Virus record (IMG/VR): IMGVR_UViG_3300042569_000113
Location: 1 to 29,495 of that record
Direction: 5' to 3' (one strand)
Origin: a virus
DNA length: 29,495 nucleotides
Both the position numbers and the translations under genes were made by a program. The notes under the pieces were generated by a model. That model worked only from the letters and a program-made list of their open reading frames with translations, had not been told where the DNA came from and ran no database searches. Shown here piece after piece: positions 13,686-20,038 of this stretch (position 1 is its first letter; each line of letters opens with the position of its first letter).

Positions 13686-14480
13686 ATGAAAAAAATAGCT
13701 TGGTTTTCGTGTGGCGTTACCAGCGCCGTAGCTTGTAAGATAGCTATAGAACAATACGGACTAGACAATGTAGAACTTTACTATATGGTTATAGATAGCG
13801 CGCACCCAGATAACGAACGCTTTATATCAGACTGCGAACGTTGGCTAGGTAAAAAAGTTAATAAGGTAAGAAGCGAAAAGTATATAGACCAGTTCGACGT
13901 AATAGAAAAAACAAAATATATTAACGGTCCAGCTGGCGCTAGATGCACGCTAGAATTAAAAAAGAATGTACGCTATAAAGTAGAAAAGGAAATAGACTAC
14001 GACGGACAAATATTTGGCTTTGAGTTTTCGCGTAAGGAAATTAATAGGGCTATTCGTTTTGCAGAACAACACCCGAAAGCGAAGCCATTATTTCCACTTA
14101 TTGAGCGCAAGCTATCAAAAGAACAATGCGCCGAACTTTTGCTAATAAACGGCATACAACTACCTAAAATGTATTTATTAGGCTTTCACAATAACAACTG
14201 TATAGGTTGTGTAAAAGGTGGTAAAGGTTACTGGAACAAAATACGTAAAGAGTTTCCAGAATATTACAAACGAATGGCAGACCTAGAAATACAAACAGGC
14301 GCTAGTTGCATTAAAGGTAAATTTCTGGCAGACCTTAAACCAAACGAAGGAAAACACGAACCGCCAATATTGCCAGACTGTGGTACATTTTGCGAAATAG
14401 AGTTCGCAGACCTTATAGACCCAAACACGGAACGAATATACAGCGGACAAGTAAACATAAAACAACTAAAACTATTTTAA
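13686..14480 (+). CDS. PAPS reductase-like PP-loop (adenine nucleotide alpha hydrolase) protein
   Basis: A 264-residue protein starting MKKIAWFSCGVTSAVACKIA; FSCGVTSA is a PP-loop (SGGxTSA-like) that binds the phosphates of ATP or PAPS. A second block, GFHNNNCIGCVKGGKGYWNKI, with closely spaced Cys, is typical of phage members of the PAPS reductase/DndC-like superfamily, and PDCGTFCEIEF adds two Cys near the end, so an iron-sulfur or metal site is possible. In phages these enzymes have been linked to nucleotide or sulfur chemistry without settled roles. Candidate roles are modification of a base, tRNA or nucleotide. It sits in the replication operon between helicase and NinG-like genes. Confidence 0.65.
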   Translation: MKKIAWFSCGVTSAVACKIAIEQYGLDNVELYYMVIDSAHPDNERFISDCERWLGKKVNKVRSEKYIDQFDVIEKTKYINGPAGARCTLELKKNVRYKVEKEIDYDGQIFGFEFSRKEINRAIRFAEQHPKAKPLFPLIERKLSKEQCAELLLINGIQLPKMYLLGFHNNNCIGCVKGGKGYWNKIRKEFPEYYKRMADLEIQTGASCIKGKFLADLKPNEGKHEPPILPDCGTFCEIEFADLIDPNTERIYSGQVNIKQLKLF

Positions 14481-14770
14481 TGGAACTAGAACTATTAATA
14501 ATAAAAACAAAGGCTAACTTATGGGCTATTCGTGAACGTATTAAGATAGCACGTAACGACATAGAAACCAAACGACCAGAAGCAACCGCTTACATAACTG
14601 GCGCACTACAAAGCGAAAAGGAACTAGCAGAAGCTTACCAAATGTTTACAGACCTATACGAACACGCGCTAGCAATAAGCCGTGAAAACAACGTACTAGC
14701 CCGCCGTAACATTGAATTGATGCGTAGAGTTAAAGAACTAGAAACAGAAGTACAAACAAGTAATTTTTAA
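14480..14770 (+). CDS. Small coiled-coil protein
   Basis: A 96-residue protein that is helical throughout: MELELLIIKTKANLWAIRER, then QSEKELAEAYQMFTDLYEHA and NIELMRRVKELETEV, with heptad-like spacing. ATG 14480 overlaps the preceding TAA by one base and is preferred over upstream in-frame alternatives lying inside the PAPS reductase-like gene. It is followed three bases later by the NinG-like gene. An accessory or oligomerising factor for nucleic acid enzymes is a guess; no family was recognised. Confidence 0.55.
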   Translation: MELELLIIKTKANLWAIRERIKIARNDIETKRPEATAYITGALQSEKELAEAYQMFTDLYEHALAISRENNVLARRNIELMRRVKELETEVQTSNF

Positions 14771-14772
14771 CT

Positions 14773-15306
14773 ATGCCACGCTGTAAGAATTGTAAAGAAA
14801 AGTTCGAGCCTATACGCTTTAACCACAAATACTGTTTAAAAGACGAATGTATTAAGTCATTTGTAGAAGAAGTAAAGACGGCTAGCTGGAAAAACACGAA
14901 GAAGAAATGGACTAACGAACTAAAAACTACTAGCGACTGGCTCAAAGAAGCCCAGAAAGTCTTTAATACTTACATACGTGAAAGGGACAAAGGCAAACCT
15001 TGCATAAGTTGCGAAGGAAAACTAGGCGCTAAATTCGACGCTGGCCACTATTTTAGTTCTGGCGGACACAAAGCTGTCACTTTCGATGAAAACAACGTAC
15101 ACGGCCAATGCGTAGCGTGCAACCAATTTAAACACGGAAACTTATTGAACTACCAGATAGGCATAGAAAAGCGTATAGGCGCAGACAAGTTAATAGAACT
15201 ACACGAAAAGGCGCACAAAACACGAAAGTACACAGCCGACGAACTACAAGAAATAATATTCATTTACAAAGAAAAACTAAAAGATGTTCAAAATAAAAGT
15301 AAGTGA
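14773..15306 (+). CDS. ninG: NinG-like recombination endonuclease
   Basis: A 177-residue protein with an N-terminal Cys pair (CKNCKEKFEP, then KYCLKDEC), a possible zinc knuckle, and the core GKPCISCEGKLG ... DAGHYFSSGGH ... NNVHGQCVACNQFKHGN, matching lambda NinG (Rap), which cleaves branched recombination intermediates. Conserved His, Cys and Asn of the HNH-like core are all present. A basic region (SWKNTKKKWTNELKTTSD) could contact DNA. Position before the Erf/exonuclease cluster supports a recombination role. Its end overlaps the next gene by 23 bases. Confidence 0.75.
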   Translation: MPRCKNCKEKFEPIRFNHKYCLKDECIKSFVEEVKTASWKNTKKKWTNELKTTSDWLKEAQKVFNTYIRERDKGKPCISCEGKLGAKFDAGHYFSSGGHKAVTFDENNVHGQCVACNQFKHGNLLNYQIGIEKRIGADKLIELHEKAHKTRKYTADELQEIIFIYKEKLKDVQNKSK

Positions 15307-15820
15307 CCAGATACTAGCATACAGCCAGCTAGAAGTAGACATATACGAATTTGGTAAGCGCAAAGAAGCAAACGGAACTAAAGAACAGCAACTAACTGGC
15401 GTAATAGGGCAAAATGTAGTAATGCAACTATTTGAACAAGGGTACGTAGACGGCTCGCAAGGCTTTGACGGCGGAACAGACCTAGTATATAACGGAAAAA
15501 AAATAGACGTTAAGACTATGGGCCGTACTTCTGAAGCTAGACCAGAGTATATAAACAACTTTATAGCTTTACAAGACTACCTAGAAACGGACATTTACAT
15601 ATTTTGCAGTTACAACAAGTCAAATAACGAAGTAACTGTTTGCGGTTGGCTAGATAAAACGACATTTAAAGAACGTAGAAAGTTTTACCCTAAAGGAACA
15701 ACCAGAACTAGAGCCAATAGCACTACGTTTGTAACAAAAGCTGACCTTTATGAAATAGAAAATTACAAGCTTAACGACGTTTTGAGTATAGAAGACTTAA
15801 AAAAACAACTGTTAAAATAA
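15284..15820 (+). CDS. PD-(D/E)XK nuclease-like protein
   Basis: A 178-residue protein with GGTDLVYNGKKIDVKTMGR, giving Asp66, Asp75 and Lys77 as a PD-(D/E)XK catalytic core, preceded by a TGVIGQNVV helix that often carries the first acidic or contact residue of the fold. The rest is alpha/beta. It could be a structure-specific or restriction-like nuclease, or an accessory to the recombination proteins. No methyltransferase partner is next to it. ATG 15284 overlaps the NinG-like gene by 23 bases. Assignment rests on a single clear motif, so the precise activity is unknown. Confidence 0.6.
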   Translation: MFKIKVSDQILAYSQLEVDIYEFGKRKEANGTKEQQLTGVIGQNVVMQLFEQGYVDGSQGFDGGTDLVYNGKKIDVKTMGRTSEARPEYINNFIALQDYLETDIYIFCSYNKSNNEVTVCGWLDKTTFKERRKFYPKGTTRTRANSTTFVTKADLYEIENYKLNDVLSIEDLKKQLLK

Positions 15821-15825
15821 AATAA

Positions 15826-15858
15826 TTTGCTTGTATATTAAAAATATGTATATATTTG
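15826..15858 (+). promoter_or_regulatory. Early promoter (TTTG-N21-TATATTTG) for the recombination operon
   Basis: TTTG at 15826-15829, a 21-base spacer and TATATTTG at 15851-15858 match the Bacteroidetes consensus. The start site would fall near 15863, with a leader of about 26 bases to ATG 15889 ending AAAACAATACACTATGAAA, resembling that of the 10447 gene. Confidence 0.7.
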
Positions 15859-15888
15859 CATATAAATAACGTTTAAAAACAATACACT

Positions 15889-16407
15889 ATGAAACATTTA
15901 TTTACAGCGCTTGCGGCTTTTCAGCAAGAAGTACCAGTAATTCACAAAGGAACGCAAGGCTTTGGCTATTCCTACGCTGACTTACCAAAGATTTTCGAAG
16001 TAATTAACCCGCTTCTAAAAAAACACGGGCTAGGCTTTACCCAAGTACTAACGTCAGACGAAAGCACGAACTACATTACTACTATTATTTTTCATTGTGA
16101 AAGTGGCGAAAGTTTAGAAAGTAAATGCGCTATTCCTTACGTTCAGTTAAAGGGAATGAATGACTACCAGTCGTTCGGGGCTGGCTGTTCTTATTTTCGT
16201 CGTTATGCCATTTCGTCCGCGCTCGGCCTTGTGACGGATAAAGACACGGACGCAAGCGGCGAACAAGTAAAGAAACTACCTAGCATAGACGCTAAACGCT
16301 TTCAAGACGCACTAAAAGCAATAGCTGACGGCAAAGTAACCAAAGAAAAGATTACTAGCGCCTTTCAATTAACGGATTCACAAACAGAAATGCTTAACGC
16401 CCTATGA
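15889..16407 (+). CDS. erf: Erf-family single-strand annealing protein
   Basis: A 172-residue protein with the Erf signature: FQQEVPVIHKGTQGFGYSYA, then DLPKIFEVINPLLKKHGLGF and GAGCSYFRRYAISSALGL, matching the ERF superfamily (Y-x-Y-A-x-L...; SYFRRYAISSAL). Erf proteins anneal complementary single strands and help circularise or recombine phage genomes. The C-terminal part has DTDASGEQ and a helical tail (KRFQDALKAIADGKVTKEK). It is shorter than P22 Erf (about 200 residues). It has its own promoter and overlaps the next gene by four bases; together they form a two-gene annealing/exonuclease recombination system. Confidence 0.85.
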   Translation: MKHLFTALAAFQQEVPVIHKGTQGFGYSYADLPKIFEVINPLLKKHGLGFTQVLTSDESTNYITTIIFHCESGESLESKCAIPYVQLKGMNDYQSFGAGCSYFRRYAISSALGLVTDKDTDASGEQVKKLPSIDAKRFQDALKAIADGKVTKEKITSAFQLTDSQTEMLNAL

Positions 16408-17084
16408 CTGCTTTTAAAATACGATGCTCGGCAATAGGTAAAATAATGACAAACCCCCGTACAAAAGGGGAGTTATTAAGCCAAACGGCTAAAACCTACA
16501 TAGAAGAAGAAGTATTGCGTGCGAAATACGGCGTAATTAAGCCGTTTTACAGCCGTTATACAGACAAAGGTAACATAGTAGAAGGCGAGGCTATACAAAT
16601 GGCCGCAGAAGCGCTAGAATTAGGCCTAATTTGGAAAAACGAAGAACACTTTACAAACGACTTCTTAACTGGAACGCCAGACGTAAACACGGACGACGTA
16701 CTTTTAGACGTAAAGTCTAGCTGGGACGCCACTACTTTTCCGTTTTTTGCTACAGAAATTCCTACAAAGGACTATTTTTTTCAGCTTCAAGGTTATCTAG
16801 AACTTACGGGTAAGACAAAAGCGCTACTGGTTTACTGCCTAGTTAACACCCCTATAGAAATGGTAGAAGACGAAATAAGACGCGCGCACTGGAACGCTCA
16901 TCTTTTAGAAGAAGACCTAGACCTTCGCGACGAAATACTAAAGCGCCACGTATTCGACCATATACCGCTAAACAGACGCGTTAAAGTCTTCGAAGTAGAA
17001 AAAGACGAACAAGTAATAACCGAAATAAAAGACCGCGTAGAACTATGCCGCGAGTATTATAACACCCTTTACAATTTCCTATGA
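16404..17084 (+). CDS. YqaJ/lambda-exonuclease-like PD-(D/E)XK exonuclease
   Basis: A 226-residue protein with the YqaJ-like exonuclease core: IVEGEA (Glu60), FLTGTPDV (Asp93) and LLDVKSSW (Asp102, Lys104), followed by KDYFFQLQGYLELTG, the conserved helix after the active site. This is a complete PD-(D/E)XK site. It would degrade one strand of dsDNA ends so that the neighbouring Erf protein can anneal the exposed strands. It overlaps both the Erf gene (four bases) and the next gene (four bases), indicating coupled expression. Confidence 0.85.
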   Translation: MTAFKIRCSAIGKIMTNPRTKGELLSQTAKTYIEEEVLRAKYGVIKPFYSRYTDKGNIVEGEAIQMAAEALELGLIWKNEEHFTNDFLTGTPDVNTDDVLLDVKSSWDATTFPFFATEIPTKDYFFQLQGYLELTGKTKALLVYCLVNTPIEMVEDEIRRAHWNAHLLEEDLDLRDEILKRHVFDHIPLNRRVKVFEVEKDEQVITEIKDRVELCREYYNTLYNFL

Positions 17085-17338
17085 AACAAGAAGTAGAAGA
17101 CCAAGTAGTAAAAAGCGTGCTAGCAAAGTACGTCGAACGCTCAAACACGGGGCTAAAAAAATACGGCACGCCATTAACCCGTGAAGACCTAACGTTAACA
17201 GACTGGATAACCCACTTACAAGAAGAACTTATGGACGCCACGCTGTACCTTGAACGCATACAAAAGGACATAACGCTAGTAGAAATAGAAGCTTTCAGTA
17301 ATGGCTACCGTGAAGCAATTAAAACACGAACTAACTAA
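17081..17338 (+). CDS. MazG-like / nucleotide pyrophosphohydrolase-related small protein
   Basis: An 85-residue protein containing GLKKYGTPLTREDLTLTDWI then THLQEELMDATLYLERIQ, the signature of small phage proteins resembling MazG-type all-alpha NTP pyrophosphatases (ExxD-like acidic residues Glu, Glu, Asp in HLQEELMD). They could hydrolyse nucleotides, possibly to shape pools or counter alarmone signalling. It starts inside the exonuclease stop. Because it is far shorter than a full MazG repeat, it may act as a multimer. The similarity is clear; the substrate is not. Confidence 0.65.
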   Translation: MKQEVEDQVVKSVLAKYVERSNTGLKKYGTPLTREDLTLTDWITHLQEELMDATLYLERIQKDITLVEIEAFSNGYREAIKTRTN

Positions 17339-17349
17339 ATCAGAATAAG

Positions 17350-17541
17350 ATGAGTTACGAACTAATAGCAAAGCCAAACACTTGGGACAGAACCTTTACT
17401 ATCCGTCTGAAGTACACGAAAGGAATTGAAAAGTATCGAACCAATAAGTTAACAGAAGACGAATTTAAAGTAATGTCTACTTACACGCCTAAAGAATGGG
17501 AAATTTACCTAGACACGGCAGATAACTACAAAAAGATATGA
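17350..17541 (+). CDS. Hypothetical small protein
   Basis: A 63-residue basic protein (MSYELIAKPNTWDRTFTIRL, then KGIEKYRTNKLTEDEF and YTPKEWEIYLDTADNYK). It looks like a short beta-hairpin followed by helices. It lies 11 bases after the MazG-like gene and overlaps the next ATG by four bases. No family was recognised; retention in a tight early operon suggests it is real. Confidence 0.55.
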   Translation: MSYELIAKPNTWDRTFTIRLKYTKGIEKYRTNKLTEDEFKVMSTYTPKEWEIYLDTADNYKKI

Positions 17542-17669
17542 AGCAAAAAGAATGGAAGCCAAGCCGCCAAGATAAAAGCAGAAACGAACTATCTGCATAC
17601 GGCACAATGATTTTAATAACCGCAATACTGACAGCGGTAACTTTGTCGGTAATTTTTAATATATTCTAA
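17538..17669 (+). CDS. Very small single-pass membrane protein
   Basis: A 43-residue protein, basic at its N-terminus (MKQKEWKPSRQDKSRNELSA) with one C-terminal hydrophobic helix (MILITAILTAVTLSVIFNIF, residues 24-43). ATG 17538 overlaps the upstream TGA (ATGA) and its TAA is immediately followed by the next ATG. Positive residues before the helix favour a cytoplasmic N-terminus. Too short for most gene finders; function unknown. Confidence 0.5.
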   Translation: MKQKEWKPSRQDKSRNELSAYGTMILITAILTAVTLSVIFNIF

Positions 17670-17762
17670 ATGGAAAACAAGACAGTAATTTATTTAAAAG
17701 TTTTAATAGGCGTAACAATGTTGTCTATTATTGTAAGAATTTATATGTACTTAAATAACTAA
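17670..17762 (+). CDS. Very small membrane protein
   Basis: A 30-residue protein (MENKTVIYLKVLIGVTMLSI and on to YMYLNN) that is nearly all one transmembrane helix. Its ATG directly follows the TAA of the previous small membrane gene, and the next ATG comes two bases after its own stop. Two tiny membrane genes in tandem resemble a co-translated pair. Evidence is positional only, so it could still be noncoding spacer. Confidence 0.4.
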   Translation: MENKTVIYLKVLIGVTMLSIIVRIYMYLNN

Positions 17763-17764
17763 AA

Positions 17765-18001
17765 ATGGAAAAGAAAAATAATTCTGGTGCAATTTTTAAA
17801 AACAACTACAAGCAAATGCCTAACCACCCAGACTATAAGGGCAACTGCGTAGTAAATGGTAAAGAAATGGACGTTGCGGTATGGGTTAAGCAAACACAGA
17901 AAGGCGAAAGCTTCTTTTCGCTGTCATTCAGCGAGCCGTACGTAGCACCCGAAAAAATGGAACACAAGCCGCTAGTACCAAACGACGACCTACCTTTTTA
18001 A
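17765..18001 (+). CDS. SSB-like small protein with SSB-type C-terminal tip
   Basis: A 78-residue protein with GAIFKNNYKQMPNHPDYKGN, VNGKEMDVAVWVKQTQKGE and SFFSLSFSEPY, giving a strand pattern compatible with a short OB-fold or DUF736-like domain, and a final acidic tip NDDLPF nearly identical in form to the DDDIPF tip of bacterial SSB, which recruits partner proteins. It probably coats or binds single-stranded DNA, or acts as an adaptor to SSB partners. Location between the Erf/exonuclease genes and an HTH gene fits. It is much shorter than classic SSB (about 110 residues of OB-fold), so DNA binding is not certain. Confidence 0.55.
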   Translation: MEKKNNSGAIFKNNYKQMPNHPDYKGNCVVNGKEMDVAVWVKQTQKGESFFSLSFSEPYVAPEKMEHKPLVPNDDLPF

Positions 18002-18006
18002 AAGTT

Positions 18007-18207
18007 ATGAACATTAATGACACAGAACTACGTAACAAATTACGCGAGGTTTTAAGGTACAAAACACGTAACCAAATAGCAGAAGAAATAAAAGCCTATA
18101 CTGGTAAGTTTCACCACTTTCAAATTGATAATTTCCTACAAGGTAAAGACGTTTCGTTAAAGACAGCCATAAAACTAGACGAGTATTTAATACGTCACGA
18201 ACTTTAA
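18007..18207 (+). CDS. Small HTH (Xre/Cro-like) DNA-binding protein
   Basis: A 66-residue protein with a helix-turn-helix pattern, RNQIAEEIKAYTGKFHHFQI then DNFLQGKDVSLKTAIKLDEYL, in which the second helix ends in a Q-x-D-N-F-L-x-G-K segment as in Xre-like proteins. It is the last gene of the recombination operon and is followed by a strong terminator, so it may regulate early promoters. The palindrome at 10282-10298 is a possible target, untested. No partner repressor is seen, so this is not evidence for lysogeny. Confidence 0.6.
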   Translation: MNINDTELRNKLREVLRYKTRNQIAEEIKAYTGKFHHFQIDNFLQGKDVSLKTAIKLDEYLIRHEL

Positions 18208-18225
18208 ACTACTAACTACTACTAG

Positions 18226-18250
18226 AAGCCCCTTAATTGGGGCTTTTTTG
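18226..18250 (+). terminator. Rho-independent terminator ending the recombination operon
   Basis: AAGCCCC at 18226-18232 pairs perfectly with GGGGCTT at 18239-18245 around a six-base loop, followed by T. It cleanly separates the recombination genes from the packaging-associated unit starting at 18297. Confidence 0.9.
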
Positions 18251-18261
18251 TTAACAACTTG

Positions 18262-18293
18262 TTGAAATACAAATATAAATAACCTTACTTTTG
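18262..18293 (+). promoter_or_regulatory. Promoter (TTG-N21-TACTTTTG) fused to a start codon
   Basis: TTG at 18262-18264, a 21-base spacer and TACTTTTG at 18286-18293 match the Bacteroidetes consensus. The box ends three bases before ATG 18297, so the transcript would begin at or almost at the start codon, a leaderless or near-leaderless mRNA. Confidence 0.65.
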
Positions 18294-18296
18294 AGT

Positions 18297-18548
18297 ATGG
18301 AAATACTATTTTACATAGCGCTAGGCTGGTTTCTGGTAACGTTTGAACCGATACAGCTATTACTTGACTACATTTTCAGTAAGTTGCCGCTTAATTCCTT
18401 TACAATTTACATACACGCCGCTTTTGGCTGTCCTAAATGCGTTGGCTTTTGGTCTACGTGGTTACTTTCTGGCCAGTTTCTAGTCGCGTGTTTGGTTAGT
18501 TTGTCAACATACGCTATAGACTTATGCTTACAGAAGCTGAAAAACTAG
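18297..18548 (+). CDS. Small membrane protein with CxxC motif
   Basis: An 83-residue protein with hydrophobic segments at the N-terminus (MEILFYIALGWFLVTF) and near the C-terminus (LVACLVSLSTYAIDLCL). Between them FGCPKCVGFWSTW holds a CxxC motif followed by aromatics. ATG 18297 is preferred to the in-frame TTG at 18291, which lies inside the promoter box. Similar small CxKCxxFW membrane proteins are seen in Bacteroidota phages without known function. It overlaps the next gene by 25 bases. Confidence 0.6.
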   Translation: MEILFYIALGWFLVTFEPIQLLLDYIFSKLPLNSFTIYIHAAFGCPKCVGFWSTWLLSGQFLVACLVSLSTYAIDLCLQKLKN

Positions 18549-18727
18549 AAATAGACGGACTACTAGAACAAGTAAGCCCCAACAGATTAAGTAAGCTACA
18601 CTTAAAGAAGCTTCAAAAGATTAGGGTAAAGGTTACGGGCAAACAAGAAAACGGCTGTCTATGCGCAACGGCAGACAGATTAAAATTTTATAATGAGTTC
18701 CTTGTCTGGTATCAAAAAAACGCTTGA
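18524..18727 (+). CDS. Small protein with Cys pair, unknown
   Basis: A 67-residue helical, basic protein (MLTEAEKLEIDGLLEQVSPN, then GCLCATADRLKFYNEFLVWY). The C-x-C and the R-L-K-F-Y-x-E-F-x-x-W-Y end resemble a family of small proteins next to sigma-like and terminase genes in Bacteroidota phages. Overlaps both neighbours (25 and 35 bases), a sign of translational coupling. Function unknown. Confidence 0.55.
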   Translation: MLTEAEKLEIDGLLEQVSPNRLSKLHLKKLQKIRVKVTGKQENGCLCATADRLKFYNEFLVWYQKNA

Positions 18728-19268
18728 CACTTACATAAGTAAGAATTACGACGAAGTTAGGCGCTACACTAACCACTTATTGACGTCTTATAACAATTAC
18801 AAGAATATTAAGCTGTCAATGTTAAAGGCGGACACGATTATAAATAACGCCTATTTACACGTCGTCACTATAGAAGCCGAAAAAACGGACGAAAACAGCG
18901 TAAAAAGCTACCTACTTAATAGTATAAAAATGCAGATACTTTGGCCCACGTCGTTAAGCCACAAACAAGACGACTGCCACAGCCAAGAACCTATTATAGT
19001 AGACGAACCCGAAGACACGGACATACTAGACAAGATAGAAATAGAAGCCCGCTACAACCTACGCAAGTACTGCATACAGAAATATATGTCCGAAGTTAAA
19101 GACCCAGTAGAAAAACGGATAGCAGAAGCTTACTTCATAGAAGAACGCCAAACCGCTAAAGCTATGGCCGACTTTTTCGACATTCCTAGAACGTCAGCCC
19201 ATTATATGATTAGGAACTTGAAACAAAAACTTCGCGAACTCGAATATAGTTATAGATATGTCAAGTAA
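18693..19268 (+). CDS. Sigma-70 region 4-like regulatory protein
   Basis: A 191-residue protein ending in a helix-turn-helix (residues 152-178, RQTAKAMADFFDIPRTSAHY then MIRNLKQKLREL) resembling sigma region 4 of ECF-type factors or small phage transcription activators. An earlier part (residues 40-85) has a helical pattern (KLSMLKADTIINNAYLHVV) that could match region 2. A negatively charged linker (EPIIVDEPEDTDILDK) divides them. It may direct host RNA polymerase to late promoters, possibly those carrying TAATATTG next to structural-gene starts. A terminase-associated DNA-binding protein is the alternative. Confidence 0.55.
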   Translation: MSSLSGIKKTLDTYISKNYDEVRRYTNHLLTSYNNYKNIKLSMLKADTIINNAYLHVVTIEAEKTDENSVKSYLLNSIKMQILWPTSLSHKQDDCHSQEPIIVDEPEDTDILDKIEIEARYNLRKYCIQKYMSEVKDPVEKRIAEAYFIEERQTAKAMADFFDIPRTSAHYMIRNLKQKLRELEYSYRYVK

Positions 19269-19425
19269 AACGAACATAGCAACTGGAGTAATTATAACGG
19301 CAATAGGTGTATTAATAGCCCTAGCTGAATTTAAACACGCACTTTTTGCAACTGGCGTTCTGGTTGCTATTGGTGGCATTTCGCAGATTATAGAAACTAT
19401 TGAAAACACGAAAAATGAAAATTAA
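19258..19425 (+). CDS. Small two-helix membrane protein
   Basis: A 55-residue protein with two hydrophobic helices (ATGVIITAIGVLIALAEF, residues 8-25; LFATGVLVAIGGISQII, 29-45). It starts inside the sigma-like gene (11-base overlap) and overlaps the following gene by 11 bases. It is shorter than the usual gene-finder limit but has clear hydrophobic periodicity. A small holin-like or superinfection role is only a guess. Confidence 0.5.
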   Translation: MSSKTNIATGVIITAIGVLIALAEFKHALFATGVLVAIGGISQIIETIENTKNEN

Positions 19426-19681
19426 AGACGAACACAAAGGCAAAACTATCATTACTTACGATAGCGTACTAGGCCAGCGCCGAGTAGAAGTAGACAAAAT
19501 AGACCCCAAACGCTTTACATACTACCAAAGCATAGGGCTAGGCTACTTATTCGAACCAGAAGCCAAAACAATTAGCTACACGGGCATAGACCAAGAAGTA
19601 GCGCAAGCTGACGCTGTAGAAGAACCAAAGCCAGTTATTAAGAAAACACGAAAACGCAGAAAAAATGCCACAACCAATTAA
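19415..19681 (+). CDS. Small protein ahead of the terminase, unknown
   Basis: An 88-residue protein: MKIKDEHKGKTIITYDSVLG, then RFTYYQSIGLGYLFEPEAKT, and a very basic tail (KKTRKRRKNATTN). ATG 19415 was chosen because an upstream in-frame TTG lies deep in the previous gene. The core resembles conserved small proteins located next to terminase genes in Bacteroidota phages. The basic tail could bind DNA. Overlaps its neighbours by 11 and 17 bases. Confidence 0.55.
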   Translation: MKIKDEHKGKTIITYDSVLGQRRVEVDKIDPKRFTYYQSIGLGYLFEPEAKTISYTGIDQEVAQADAVEEPKPVIKKTRKRRKNATTN

Positions 19682-19844
19682 AGGCGAAGGTAAAGACAAG
19701 TTCTTACAGCGCTGTATGGCCGACGAAGAAAGCGTAGGAGCATTTCCAGAAGAAAGCCAACGTTATGCCGTATGTAATAGAGTATGGGAAACGCACAAAC
19801 GCGAAGCCTTAAGCCGTTACGTTAAGTCACTCAAAAAGAAGTAA
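19665..19844 (+). CDS. Small phage protein with RCM...FP...QR.AVC motif
   Basis: A 59-residue protein with K-F-L-x-R-C-M-A-D near residues 12-20 and F-P-E-E-S-Q-R-Y-A-V-C-N-R-V-W at 27-41. This motif is shared by many phage proteins, often as a C-terminal tail of head proteases or portal-region proteins, where its two Cys are conserved. Here it stands alone, as a split-off module. Its ATG lies in the preceding gene and its TAA shares an A with the next ATG. Function unresolved. Confidence 0.6.
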   Translation: MPQPIKGEGKDKFLQRCMADEESVGAFPEESQRYAVCNRVWETHKREALSRYVKSLKKK

Positions 19845-20038
19845 TGCCTTTTTACATTTTAGATATGGGCCACAGAATGTCTGCACTGGGTAAGTGCATA
19901 GAAAAAGAACTAGCTAAAGACGAAAACCACGTTATAGTGTACCTTTCAGATATGCCTACTTTACTATGCGTAGAAGAACTAACAGAAGACCAATTTCTAG
20001 ACCACTTTAAAAACACGAACACAAATGGGAAAACATAA
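19844..20038 (+). CDS. Hypothetical small protein
   Basis: A 64-residue protein: MPFYILDMGHRMSALGKCIE, then DENHVIVYLSDMPTLLCVEEL. It shows a beta-alpha-beta-like pattern and acidic C-terminal half. It sits in a chain of overlapping small genes, starting one base inside the previous stop and overlapping the terminase small subunit by 14 bases. No family was recognised. Confidence 0.55.
   Translation: MPFYILDMGHRMSALGKCIEKELAKDENHVIVYLSDMPTLLCVEELTEDQFLDHFKNTNTNGKT

Noticed and set aside
14390-14479. In-frame upstream extension of the coiled-coil gene to 14390
   Set aside because: The extension reads the PAPS reductase-like gene out of frame; ATG 14480 abuts that gene's stop and starts a helical protein.
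18007-18207. HTH protein as a lysogeny repressor
   Set aside because: It is 66 residues, with no integrase, antirepressor or divergent operator region; an early regulator is more likely.
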